Origin: Lyophyllum atratum
Lineage: Eukaryota; Basidiomycota; Agaricomycetes; Agaricales; Lyophyllaceae
NCBI GenBank assembly: GCA_014905825.1
Contig: JACGCN010000030.1
Span: forward strand, 620,001-684,000
Length of the DNA: 64,000 nt
Direction of reading: 5' to 3'
In this document: positions 54,280 through 64,000 of the stretch, piece by piece
Numbering within the stretch: position 1 is the first letter of the stretch
Layout: every line of letters starts with the position of its first letter
The notes under the pieces: generated by a model
Told to the model about the DNA's origin: nothing
Databases searched by the model: none
The model's input: only the letters and a program-made list of their open reading frames with translations
Program-made: the position numbers and the translations under genes

Positions 54280-55346
54280 TGTGCAGGAAAACCTGATCAC
54301 CCTTGCCAGCTTGCGGTACACGATTTCGGCTGCGCCGAAAACGAGTGCAAGCATGTACAGCCAGGAGTCTTATCATATCTCTCCGCCTATGTTCTCTGAA
54401 ACCAGGGTCAATCGAAGGCGGTTTGGGCTTGCGATGACGCCTGTGGAGGAGGGTCCTTGGAGGCGCGCTGTGCAGCCTCGGAGTGCGGCGGTGAATGTTT
54501 TTGTGTTGGATTTGAAGAGTGCTACTGTGGATGTGAATCCTTTCTTGGGCTCGGATGAGGAGGGAGAGGATGCTCAATCGGACTTGGAAGAAGCGAGAGA
54601 GGTTCGAGAAGTCAAGGTGGAAGAGAGGGAAGATAGTGCTGGAGGAGACGGTGTTACCCATGATTGGAAAGCCTATGGAGGTTGGGCCACCTAGGACCGT
54701 TGAGGAGAAACCTTCGTCAAAGGAAGCTAACAACGCGAGAATGAGAAGAAATTTCGCATGTCCTCAAGGGTGATAGACAAAATGATCTCTCGACTCTCGG
54801 TCCACCAGTCCTCCTCCCGCCCCATCGATAAGAAGACCGACCTCTCCTCCCTGCGCTGCCTCCCCAAATCCTCATGAACCTCCCCTCCCCTAGCCTTAGA
54901 TTTATGGAAAGCTCCCAAGACGCCCCTAGCACCAAAGACGACCTGCATGCTCTCTCTCTAGAGAAACATGAGGCTGTACCCCGGAACCGGTCGACGCTCC
55001 CTTCGACATGGAAGCCTCGCCGTCCGCCCTCTCCGCTTCCGAAGGCACTGCGCAAGCAGAATAAACATAAACGCAACGCGACTTCGCTCTCGCACCTTGT
55101 CGTTGCGTCGCCCCCGGCCCCCGCTCCCGCCTCGTGTCCGCCCAGCCCTTGGGGAATTACCCCTGGCCAAGGCAGGGGCGTTCGCGAGTTTTCTCGACGC
55201 CTTTGAATAGTGCGGCGGACGTGATGTCCCCTGGACAGGACTCGTCGCGGTGGGACGATATTCGGCTGCGGTTGAGGGCACGGGCGATGAAGAGTTCGGG
55301 TTATGCTGTACACGATGGGGGGATCATTAGCCCTACGAGTTCTTGA
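54280..55346 (+). CDS. Hypothetical acidic/Ser-rich protein, multi-exon
   Basis: Coding texture on the plus strand: ASLRYTISAAPKTSASMYSQ, ESYHISPPMFSETRVNRRRF, VDVNPFLGSDEEGEDAQSDL, and a last segment AADVMSPGQDSSRWDDIRLR ending ISPTSS at 55346. Intermediate stretches (DDLHALSLEKHEAVPRNRST, PRRPPSPLPKALRKQNKHKR) lie in another frame, so at least two introns or indels intervene; I could not place them. The product looks like a disordered regulatory protein with many S/T-P sites. No family assigned. Confidence 0.45.
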
Positions 55347-55654
55347 TTTTAGATATCCTTGGATGGCATTTAAATGGGTTTGCTCCGCCCAGGGTTCCAG
55401 TCTTGATTTTTTTCCTTGAAATGCGCAGCCACCTGTGCCTCAAACGATACGCTCATTGGGTCCAGTGACACTGACATGCAACTCAAGCTCGTAATGATAA
55501 GCGCGTGATACAGTAGGCATAAAATTAGATCCTCACGGCGCAAGCGCCAATCCCCGACTCTCCCACGGATTCATAAACAGGTGCATCCTGATTTTTGATT
55601 TTCTATGTTACCGCAGTCAGGGAACGCAGTACATGTCGGAGTCGCATACATAAT
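55347..55654. other. Convergent intergenic spacer
   Basis: Nothing recognised. Confidence 0.4.
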
Positions 55655-56948
55655 CTATAATACGACACCAGAAGGCTCCTCGGCTTCAGCCTCATCTTCC
55701 ATCCAAAGAGCTTTTGAGGTGGCCTGAGGTACTCCGTCCGTGTCGTCAGCGTCTCGCAGAAGGATGACATCTTGAATGTTGAATGACAACACCGTTTCTT
55801 CATTGGCATTCGCCCATGAGCTTAGCGTGAAGATAGCGAGGACAGCAGTACTTTCATCGACTTCCCCATTGATTAAGGGCAATTGACGATACTTCAGGAG
55901 GTCGAATGGCTTCCTCCCATCGTAAGGCACAACTTTAAGAATGTCAGTGGGCAGAGACAGGCAAGACAGAGTCATGTACACACTCGTTTCATCCCATGCC
56001 TTCACGGGTCGTCCCCAGACCATACCCTTTGAAGGGGCCAATTTGTTCTTAGACGGCGATGCTGGAGTGGATGATGATGCAGGGGAAGTCGCTGTTGGTT
56101 GAGCATACCGTGAGCATCAATATAGGTTAAGTGTCTGTGCAGCTCACCTGTTTTCTTGAAAGTCGATATAGATATACCGTTGTTGTACGTCGGCACGACC
56201 AGTCTCGTCTTGCCCAACACTGCACCTGCGACTGCCATAGCACGCTCAAAAGTGCGATCGGAAAATGCGACAGACACGCTTCGAGCCTTGGCACCTTCAG
56301 TCAGGGAACTGTTCGTGATCATTCCGATTAGAAAGATGCGGCTGACGCCAGGGTCATCTGCGTGGGAGATGAATCCATTTTTGACACGGAGAGAAGAGGA
56401 GTTTGCAACTGCAAGGTTTATGAGACATGTCGACGCTGGCTGGAGTGTGTCGAGACCATGGAGCCGTGGCTTGGCAGAGAGGTGAAAGGCAGACTCTAGG
56501 TTGACCATGCTTGGTGGCCCAACATTTGAAGTGGTTTCGACGGCGATGCGCTTCAAAACTATGGGCGTGGGAGGAGAGCTGCTGACATTGTGAGTTTGCA
56601 GCGTCTGAAGCGGGCTCGCAAGAAATCACTCACACCACCTTTGCTTTCTTCAAAGGGCTACCACCTGCCATGCCAGAAGTTGCTGAGTCTTCGGCAGCAC
56701 GCTTTGGAGGCGTTTGCAGGCGTCTTTGCTGGTGGATTGTCGCGGCTATGGAAGTGATTAGATAAGATCTGACCATCTTCAGTTTCACAAGTCGAAGCCG
56801 TCGCACATACCTGCTCGCAGCTGCTCCTGCATCTGCCACTAAAGGGCCTTCACTAGGCTTGGGGCCTCTGACATGGAGGAAAGTGCATCAGCACTAGGAA
56901 CATTTTTGTTCATTCAATGTTGGCGTACCTGTTGCTTCTAGTCGACAT
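55655..56948 (-). CDS. Conserved agaricomycete hypothetical protein
   Basis: Starts at the ATG at 56948 (MSTRSNR|GPKPSEGPLVADAGAA). Further exons read RRLQTPPKRAAEDSATSGMA and GGSPLKKAKVV (a basic, nuclear-localisation-like stretch); then PTPIVLKRIAVETTSNVGPP, HADDPGVSRIFLIGMITNSS, ERAMAVAGAVLGKTRLVVPT and YNNGISISTFKKT; then SKGMVWGRPVKAWDETIVPY + DGRKPFDLLKYRQLPL, LAIFTLSSWANANEETVLSF and NIQDVILLRDAD, ending at 55655. Introns are 50-75 nt with GT-AG ends. The protein has the feel of a large agaricomycete family with many paralogues, of unknown function, often near transposon-rich DNA; that is recollection and was not checked. It is divergent from the gene at 57389. Confidence 0.65.
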
Positions 56949-57388
56949 CGAATGCTCAGAACACTCTTGGCGTGCGACGCACAGGTCTTTATAGCGTAAA
57001 AAGAGGATCTGATCGGTCAGTTTTCAGGGGTCTTGTTTTTTCTCAAAATTTCTTACCTATCTCGATCATAGCCGTGCTTTTTGGTGTCAGCCATTGGAGC
57101 AAGCACGGGCCTTCATTCATGGCCCACTCAACGATGCTCGCGATATCCATAACAAATGGCTGCTGAGAGGAGAAGCAGGGTATGTGTAGAATAGTAATAT
57201 CCAGTGATAGTGGACGCTGACTGGGGAAACAGGTTGCAGTATTGCATAGGACTCGGATCGGAGGAATAAACATGTACCTGTATTCGTCATACAGGAATTT
57301 TTTAAGGGTGCATCGACGCCAAGGTCCATGCACCATTTGCAAATATACAGGTGCTTGCACACTCTCCCAGTTCTTACTCTGTTTGAAC
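56949..57388. promoter_or_regulatory. Divergent promoter region
   Basis: 440 bp between divergent start codons; no motif recognised. Confidence 0.4.
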
Positions 57389-58659
57389 ATGCCACGCACC
57401 GTCGAACTTCCTCCAGGCATATTAGTGAATGTGCTCAATGATAAGCAATGTCGTGCGTAATGAATTCCTCACCTCCATCCATGGACTGCTGTTAATACCA
57501 GCTGATTGTAGGAGCGTGGGTTGACCGTTGGTGCAATATACGAGAGACATCACCAGAGCATGGTGCATTTCAGCTCTGCAAATACGATACGCTGGATAAA
57601 GTGCGACAGGAGTTTCAAGTTCAGTCGAAGCCAGGTGGCTACATGTTCTTGGAATGGCGTGGCACAGGAGAGGAAGTGGTGCTGGATGTGTCTGGCATTA
57701 TCGGTGCTACTGTGTTGCCTCCAATCACTAAATATGCAAAGTGCGTGCTTTGCCCGTCTGCAGAGATTTATTGTGTCTCAACATCCGACTTTACAGGTTC
57801 AATCCAGCCAATCGTCGCGATATCATGATGTCTGTTTCACTTGTCGCTTTCGAGAATCCTCAGTTCCAGAGAGCTTTGAAGGCTCTGGCGATGATTCATC
57901 AGTATTTTGATGAGCATCTGCAGGAGGGCCAGTTGCGTCCACTGAATGCTCATACGGTTGGGGGCGTAGATGCACTTTACGCAGGCACACGGTTCATCAC
58001 GCCGTTGGAGCAAAATGTGTTCTCCACTGCAGACATACCTGATGGATATGATCCTGATCGAGTACTCCACGACATTTTGGGTGCAGGGGAATATGTGTTT
58101 ACAGATGATAACATTGTGGAATTTCTGGAAGTCGTTCCCGATACTCATGGGTGTGTTTTTTACCTCTCACGCATGACTTCCCACTAACATGTTCTTGCAG
58201 CGGAGGCAAGAAGGCTTCCACACCTCCAGCGTCTTTTAGGAAGGGGCATATTGCTGAAATATCCATGTGTTTCCGTGCAGTCAAAGTCGGTCGGTCGTAT
58301 GTGCCTCTGTCTCGCTTGGACTCAGTTCTAAGGTTGAGTCGCATTGGAAGCGAGGTGCGATCATTTCCCTGTCAATGGAGTCATACTACAATAAGCTTGA
58401 ACTGCTTTTGCAGCTTATCCGAGCCCATCAAGACGCTCTGCGCAGCCAGTCGCGCGTGGCTACAACTATCATAGCTCCTAAGCGACGCCGTGGCCTTGAT
58501 GAAGTTGTGCCTATCGTTGCCAAGCGCACTCGAGAGAGTGGCGAAGGAGATGAGATAACTCATGAGAGAAACAAGGAAGTCACAGTTGCAGAATGTAATT
58601 TATCCATGACGACCTTGCACTCAGCTCTGCCGTCAGATATGGACACGCAGCTAGGTTGA
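57389..58659 (+). CDS. Conserved agaricomycete hypothetical protein, one apparent frame break
   Basis: Likely start MPRTVELPPGILVNVLND at 57389. Exons then run about 57502-57740 (LIVGAWVDRWCNIRETSPEH, FLEWRGTGEEVVLDVSGIIG), 57797-58150 (VAFENPQFQRALKALAMIHQ, FITPLEQNVFSTADIPDGYD) and 58201-58659 (GRSYVPLSRLDSVL / KVESHWKRGAIISLSMESYY). The tail is basic (APKRRRGLDEVVPIVAKRTR). The phase between the first two exons could not be reconciled, and a single base is missing near 58327-58332 where two good segments meet out of frame. No catalytic motif is evident. With its divergent neighbour it probably forms a co-located pair. Function unknown. Confidence 0.6.
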
Positions 58660-58844
58660 CTTTCGGCTTGTATCTGGTAATACACGATTTGGAGCACAAT
58701 GAAAGCGCGACATCTGAAGTTGATTGCGGAAAGCCGGTGGCAGAAGGAAATGAGTTCGAAAGAGACGCAGGATTCGAAAAAGCCCGAAACAGAGGGCAAT
58801 AACTTGAAACTGGCATAGGTACGCCCTGACGGCATCACAGTTCA

Positions 58845-60905
58845 TCGACCTCCTGCAATGGAGTGAAAGGCTTGGTCGTTCCAGGGAGGGCATACCAGAG
58901 TTCTACAGCAGGAATTGCTTCAGAAAACGCCGAAGACCAAAAATATTGAAGGAGATCTGACCTGGCAGCCCTGGCGACACCATATGCCTCAAATTCGATT
59001 TTTTCGACGTCCTGCACCAAACTGAGAGGCTTGGTCGTTCCAGGGAGGGCATACCAGAGTTCTACAGCAGGAATTGCTTCAGAAAACGCCGAAGACCAAA
59101 AATATTGAAGGAGATCTGACCTGGCAAGGCCCTGGCGACGTCATATGCCTCAAATTCGATTTTTTCGACGTCCTGCACCAAACTGAGAGGCTGGGTCGTT
59201 CCAGGGAGGGTATACCCCAGTTCTACAGTAGAAATAGAGTCAAAAGAAGCTGAAGACCCAAGTTTTTGAAGGGGAACTGACCTACCTAGGCCCTGGTGGC
59301 CTGATATACCCCAAAATCGCTTTTTTCGCCCTCCTGCACCAAACTGAGAGGCTGGGTCGTTCCAGGGAGAGCATATCCGAGTTCTGCAGTAGAAATAGGT
59401 TCAAAAGATGCCCAAGACCGAACTTATTGAAGAAGAACTGACCTGGCAAGGCCCTGGTGGCCTGATATACCCCAAAACCGAGTTTTTGGGCTCCTGCACC
59501 AAACTGAGAGGCTGGGTCGTTCCAGGGAGGGCATATCCGAGTTCTGCAGTAGAAATAGGTTCAAAAGATGCCCAAGACCGAACTTATTGAAGAAGAACTG
59601 ACCTGGCAAGGCCCTGGTGGCCTGATATACCCCAAATCGCTTTTTTCGCCCTCCTGCACCAAACTGAGTCGCTGGGTCGTTCCAGGGAGGGCATACCCGA
59701 GTTCTGCAGTAGAAATAGGTTCAAAAGATGCCCAAGACCGAAGTTATTGAAGAAGAACTGACCTGGCAAGGCCCTGGTGGCCTGAGATACCCCAAAATCG
59801 CTTTTTTCGCCCTCCTGCAATGAACTGAGTCGCTGGGTCGTTCCAGGGAGGGCATACCCGAGTTCTGCAGCAGAAATAGGTTCAAAAGATGCCCAAGACC
59901 GAAGTTATTGAAGAAGAACTGACCTGGCAAGGCCCTGGTGGCCTGATATACCCCAAAATCGCTTTTTTCGCCCTCCTGCAATGAACTGAGTCGCTGGGTC
60001 GCTCCAGGGAGTGCTCACCCGAGTTCTGCAGTAGGAACAGCATCAGAAAAAGCAAAAGACCGAAGATAATGAGTGAGAACTGACCTGGCAAGGCCCTGGT
60101 GGCCTGGTGGGCCCCAAATTCGCTTTTTTTCGGCCTCCTGCACCAGACTGAGAGGCTGGGCCGTTCTAGGGAGGGTATACCCGAGTTCTACAGTAGAAAT
60201 AGGTTCAAAAGATGCTCAAGACCGAAGTTATTGAAGAAGAACTGACCTGGCAAGCCCCTGGTGGCCTGGTGTGCCCCAAATTCGCTTTTTTTGGCCTCCT
60301 GCACCAAACTGAGAGGCTGGGTCGTTCTAGGAAGGGTATACCCGAGTTCTACAGTAGAAATAAAGTCAAAAGAAGCCCAAGACCGAAGTCTTTGAGTGAG
60401 AACTGACCTGGCAAGGCCCTGGTGGCATGATATACCCCAAAATCGAAATTTTCGGCCTCCTGCAATGAACTGGGTGGGTGGGTCGTTCCAGGGAGGGCAT
60501 ACCCGAATTCTACTGCAGGAATAGGTTCAGAAAAAGCCCAAGACCGAAGTTATTGAAGAAGAACTGACCTGGCAAGGCCCTGGTGGCCTGGTGTGCCCCA
60601 AATTCGCTTTTTTCGGCCTCCTGCACCAAACTGAGAGGCTGGGTCGTTCCAGGGGGAGCATACCCGAGTTCTGCAGTAGAAATAGGTTCAGAAAAAGCCC
60701 AAGACCGAAACTATTGAGTGAGAACTGACCTGGCAAGGCCCTGGTGGCATGATATACCCCAAAATCGAATTTTCGGCCTCCTGCAATGAACTGAGCGGGT
60801 GGGTCGTTCCAGGGAGGGCATACCCAAATTCTACTGCAGGAATAGGTTCAGAAAAAGCCCAAGACCAAAGATATTGGATGAGAACTGACCTACCAAGGCC
60901 GCGGC
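58845..60905. repeat. About 13 tandem copies of a 160-162 bp repeat
   Basis: The landmark GGCTGGGTCGTTCCAGGGAG recurs at about 58867, 59028, 59190, 59351, 59511, 59671, 59832, 59993, 60155, 60316, 60477, 60638 and 60798. Other shared segments: CCCGAGTTCTGCAGTAGAAA, GAACTGACCTGGCAAGGCCC and GATATACCCCAAAATCGC. Early copies are the most diverged. The period is not a multiple of three and stop codons occur in every copy, so it is non-coding. The array ends within 250 bp of the next gene start. Confidence 0.95.
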
Positions 60906-61150
60906 GGGGAACACATCGGCTGCAGAGCGGCCTGCGCTGCAACCCAGTCACTGCCGCACACGGAGAGTGATCAGCACCAAGAATCTGGCGTGGGCCAAGA
61001 TGTAGTGAAGAAGCACCTAAGTGTGCAGAGCTTGGGCTGCAGGGAGCAGATGCGAAGCACCGTGGCAGGAGGTGGAGGCGGTCGCAGCATCGAAGTTGTT
61101 TGCTGGCTGACTTCGAACAGTGCAGTCCCAGACCTCAACCTCCTGGACGC

Positions 61151-62652
61151 ATGGCGAAAAAGGACACTCTCCGCCGGGATGCTACGATTCAACTGGTGGC
61201 TGGCGATGCTTTAGCGATGGAATTCTTGCGGAATGGAAACAGTCTAGCCTTCACCAACCGCGTCCGGGAGCTTGCAGCCGCCCACGACATTTCTTGCCAC
61301 TTGGACAGCCAGGGAGGCATCCAGACATTCTGGTCTTGGTGCAAGGGCCATGCAACTGTTCCTAGCGTGCTATCAGATCTGCTGCAAGAGTGCCAAACTT
61401 CGCAGAAGAAGGAGCGCCGAGCAAGAGTTTGCTTCATTAGGAACATGGGACTTAATTCCAACAACTTCAATCGCGCAGAGTATCTCAGCAAAATTCCTAC
61501 GAAGGTTGTCGCTCCGCTCTCAGAGGCATATCCGCCGCTGGGTGAAATCATCTCAGAGACGAGCTCGAGCTTTGGGAAATGGGACAAATTCTTTCGATTG
61601 GGCACTCAGCCAGATCGCCGGAAGCGGAGGCTGCCAATCCACCGCGTGGACTTGTCAAAGCTCATGTACGATGTCGGACCCGAAGAGAGCGTCATTTTCG
61701 TTGATGCGACGGGGCGAATCGTGGGGATGGTCATCCGCAACTTCTGCCCAGACGAAGATGTGGTTGCGTGGGCTGAAGCTATTGTTGCAGAAGCGATCCC
61801 TCAGCGGAAGAATATACGGGTGCGTTTGACATCAGCTGTCCACATACATGTTAGTGATGAACATATGCAGATGGAAGATCCAGGGAAACTCATCCAGATC
61901 GGATACTCTGCTGGAGCGCGGAGCAAGCCGCATTTTGATTGGGTCCGAAACTTGCTGCGCAAGCCCGCAGATGCTGCATCAGTCATAGAGTCGGACGTGA
62001 AGTGCAGTTCCGTGTTTGCTTTGGCGTGGCAGCTGATGCGCGCAAGGCTTCCGGAAGAAATCATTGGCGATTTCGATAAATATCTCAACACTACTCAGCT
62101 GAAGCGGATGGATGGTAACGGCGAGATGTGTGGGGCACCGGGTCAGCAGAGGGGCACCTATTCAGTAGATGTTGGAGAGCATTCGTTCGACTTTCACAAC
62201 GTTGAACTTGCACCTCCGACGGGCGTCTTTGGCCAGAATTACTCCCGGTACGCTGCTCGTCATATGCTTTGCATAATAGCACACTAATATCTTCCCGTTG
62301 CATTTCCAGTGCTACTCACAAGGAGAAACAACCACATACATATGCAGCGTCATGGACGCTGTCTCGCAACCAAGGCGTCGAGGCTGGGTGCCATTTTTAC
62401 CTTGCCCGATATAGTATACGCATACAGGCAGCAGCTAACACACTCATTATTTGGATCCCCGAGGAGGAACACGGCACGAGCCTTCCCGATGTCCATCCTT
62501 GCGATGTGAAGCCGACGTTTTGCCAGCGAGGACTGTCTTTTGTTGCATCCAACCGACTCCCTGGTGTTTGGAAGAAATATGTCGCTGGACTATTCAACCG
62601 TGCAGGTGCTGAAGCTGCATTAGATGAGAGTGATGACGAACTCTACGCCTGA
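61151..62652 (+). CDS. Conserved agaricomycete protein of unknown function (dioxygenase-like C-terminus possible)
   Basis: Two exons (61151-62247, 62310-62652; intron GTACGC..TCCAG) give exactly 479 residues from MAKKDTLRRDATIQLVAGDA. The middle reads LSEAYPPLGEIISETSSSFG, PEESVIFVDATGRIVGMVIR and IGYSAGARSKPHFDWVRNLL; the C-terminus reads APPTGVFGQNYSRATHKEKQ, FYLARYSIRIQAAANTLIIW + IPEEEHGTSLPDVHP, and RGLSFVASNR. The last block, with a beta-rich texture, W-x-P, H-G-T-S and a later arginine, is reminiscent of a double-stranded beta-helix (Fe(II)/2-oxoglutarate-type) fold, but the HxD candidate (PHFD) is about 160 residues earlier, so the call is only a suggestion. It starts 250 bp after the 161 bp repeat array. 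Intact frame, hence probably functional. Confidence 0.6.
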
Positions 62653-62828
62653 CACGTTATATGTTAATAATTGGTGCGAGGACGCAGTGGTATGAAGCTA
62701 TGTAGCAAATTTGCCATATGACAAGATGTCTCAGGAAAGGACTTGAGAGTGTTTGGCGCGTTATTACTCGCGATTTTGGAGTATTCGGGTTAGCTTTTGC
62801 GCATTCCAGCAAGCCAATCACTTGTGAT
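62653..62828. other. Short convergent spacer
   Basis: 176 bp between two stop codons; 3' ends of both genes. Confidence 0.5.
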
Positions 62829-64000
62829 TTACTGCACGACTTTTCCGTATATTAATAGATGCATGTTTCGCACAATAGCACCATCTTCACTTTCGGTCAG
62901 ATCCCGTCGAATGCATGCAGCATTGTCATGGGTGCTGTAGAACTGAGGGCAGCCATTGTGCTGCGCCCCATCGTAGTTCCATATTGAAGTATTGTCGAGA
63001 GTGCGGGCTGTGAAATGATTGCTCCCAACGTAGACTATGCCTCTAAGAGCAAGTTTATGAGATCGGGTAGCTGAATATAGAGTGATTTCAGTTGTGGGAT
63101 ACAGAGGCACAGAGAGAGAGAAGCTTGTTTCAAATGTGATGGATGTAGGAATATCTTCGTACACAAGGAACTGTTGTAGCGCACTAGTACAGTGCTGCTG
63201 ATGTTCTCTAGTGCAATTTTGGATAGCCAGCTTGGAAGTGGGGGATGCGCGGCGCATAGCCTTAGCAATATATAAGTCTATCCACATCTGCGGGGTTGTG
63301 TAGGGAGTAGGTTCAATTCCCGCTTCCGAGCCCGGTGATGGGCAAAAGCCAAAGTCAAGGACTTCAACAGCTGTTTTTGTACTTGTGCCACAGGTATCAC
63401 AGTGAGTAGTGTGTATCATGTTGCGCCACTTTGGGTGGTCATCAATCATGGCGGTGATGTCAGTTGCACTGATAGCTATGAGACCTGTTCGAGGAAATAA
63501 GTCAGGGTTGCAGGCAAACAGTTCATTCCTGAATGCATTTCGCAGTGCGTTCATTATGTGAGGTGCATTTATAGCAGAATCCGGGTGCAATAGTATATCA
63601 AACTGCTCACCAAGAAATGATCTCCACACGTTGAGAGATACCCACTTTTGCCGCTCAATGTTATCAAGCTGAAGATACATTGATAGAAAGCAAGCGAGGA
63701 CTGAGTCGTACGCGCAGGACCAGTTTTGCGAGTCCCATTGGAAGCCTTGCGGCATGAGAGGCCATGCGCTTGTATTCCTAACATCAGGAGAGCAGTACCT
63801 GTGCAGAACAGGTGTAGCACTGCATTCTTCCATTGATTTTTGCTTTTTAGTAGGCCGCAGCTGCAGAGGCGGTGAAAGTGATTTTCGCTTGTTTAGCGCA
63901 TTTGCAGGCTCTAACTGGGCGCCGCGCACGTGAGTGTGACTTCCTTTTAATTTTTTGCGTGCGGCCGCATTAGTGTTCTGATTCTTCCTTTTTGGTGGGT
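62829..64000 (-). CDS. Papain-fold (ubiquitin-peptidase-like) cysteine protease homologue, 5' partial
   Basis: The frame is open to the right edge of the window and the start lies outside it. The N-terminal part is basic (PPKRKNQNTNAAARKKLKG, LRPTKKQK: nuclear-localisation-like). The enzyme-like domain begins QGFQWDSQNWSCAYDSVLAC, with a cysteine in the setting N-W-S-C-A-Y-D-S typical of the nucleophile of USP/C19-like peptidases. A CDTCGTSTKTAVEVLDFGF segment resembles the Cys pair of a USP zinc finger. RGIVYVGSNHFTARTLD and SIWNYDGAQHNG supply a histidine and a following Asn/Asp in the right order for a catalytic triad. Similar proteins are carried by mobile elements and expanded families in mushrooms; whether this one cleaves ubiquitin-like proteins is unknown. 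It is convergent with the gene at 61151. Confidence 0.6.
   Translation of the reverse strand, partial: PPKRKNQNTNAAARKKLKGSHTHVRGAQLEPANALNKRKSLSPPLQLRPTKKQKSMEECSATPVLHRYCSPDVRNTSAWPLMPQGFQWDSQNWSCAYDSVLACFLSMYLQLDNIERQKWVSLNVWRSFLGEQFDILLHPDSAINAPHIMNALRNAFRNELFACNPDLFPRTGLIAISATDITAMIDDHPKWRNMIHTTHCDTCGTSTKTAVEVLDFGFCPSPGSEAGIEPTPYTTPQMWIDLYIAKAMRRASPTSKLAIQNCTREHQQHCTSALQQFLVYEDIPTSITFETSFSLSVPLYPTTEITLYSATRSHKLALRGIVYVGSNHFTARTLDNTSIWNYDGAQHNGCPQFYSTHDNAACIRRDLTESEDGAIVRNMHLLIYGKVVQ

Noticed and set aside
57043..57438. 131-residue minus-strand ORF in the divergent promoter
   Set aside because: No domain, poor texture, lies over the promoter and first exon of the plus-strand gene.
58845..60905. 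CRISPR-like array
   Set aside because: Units are 161 bp with no short repeat/unique spacer alternation, and the host is a eukaryote.

Overview
The window looks like nuclear DNA of an agaricomycete (mushroom-forming basidiomycete). Reasons seen in the sequence: both strands carry multi-exon genes with 45-70 nt GT-AG introns and CTNAC-like branch sites; the recognisable genes belong to fungal families (SLM1-like PH protein, PHO88/SND3, TBC Rab-GAP, SAP-domain protein, heme-thiolate peroxidase, F-box/leucine-rich proteins, DUF4139 protein); and several anonymous families resemble those expanded in mushrooms. No prokaryotic operon structure is present. All product calls rest on motif recognition by eye; no search was run.

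Layout. 1-9.8 kb: an uncharacterised fragment, an F-box-like gene, a heme-thiolate peroxidase/peroxygenase gene with two apparent indels, a small coiled-coil protein, a protein with two nucleotidyltransferase-like domains, and a small secreted precursor with three CxPWEWWC repeats. 10.1-21.3 kb: housekeeping block (SLM1-like and PHO88/SND3 diverging from a 131 bp promoter, a SAP ORF, a four-exon gene of unknown function, a large TBC Rab-GAP). 21.6-22.1 kb: a 141-residue protein resembling the Crinkler N-terminal domain. 22.7-45.2 kb: a repeat-rich island that looks subtelomeric. It holds two paralogous SNF2-type helicases (one 5'-truncated against TTAGGG-like sequence, one truncated by a retroelement), a third helicase scrap, about 810 bp direct repeats flanking the first helicase, at least 16 copies of a GGGGATC..GATCCCC palindrome forming small fold-back units, tRNA-like sequences, a 353 bp satellite, G-rich minisatellites, an 881-residue unknown protein and a 262+74+262 bp inverted repeat. 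45.2-48.2 kb: a gag-only LTR-retroelement relic lying between the broken helicase and an F-box gene remnant. 48.7-55.3 kb: two hypothetical genes flanking a DUF4139 gene, with a shared 170 bp repeat. 55.6-64 kb: four genes of probable expanded agaricomycete families, including a cysteine-protease-like protein that runs off the window, interrupted by about 13 tandem copies of a 161 bp repeat.

The most novel-looking item is the secreted repeat precursor at 8424-8821; the richest structural region is the fold-back/helicase island at 22.7-31 kb. A technical caution runs through the window: at least six otherwise well-conserved reading frames are broken by a single-base change, mostly in homopolymers, which suggests either residual long-read assembly errors or recent decay.
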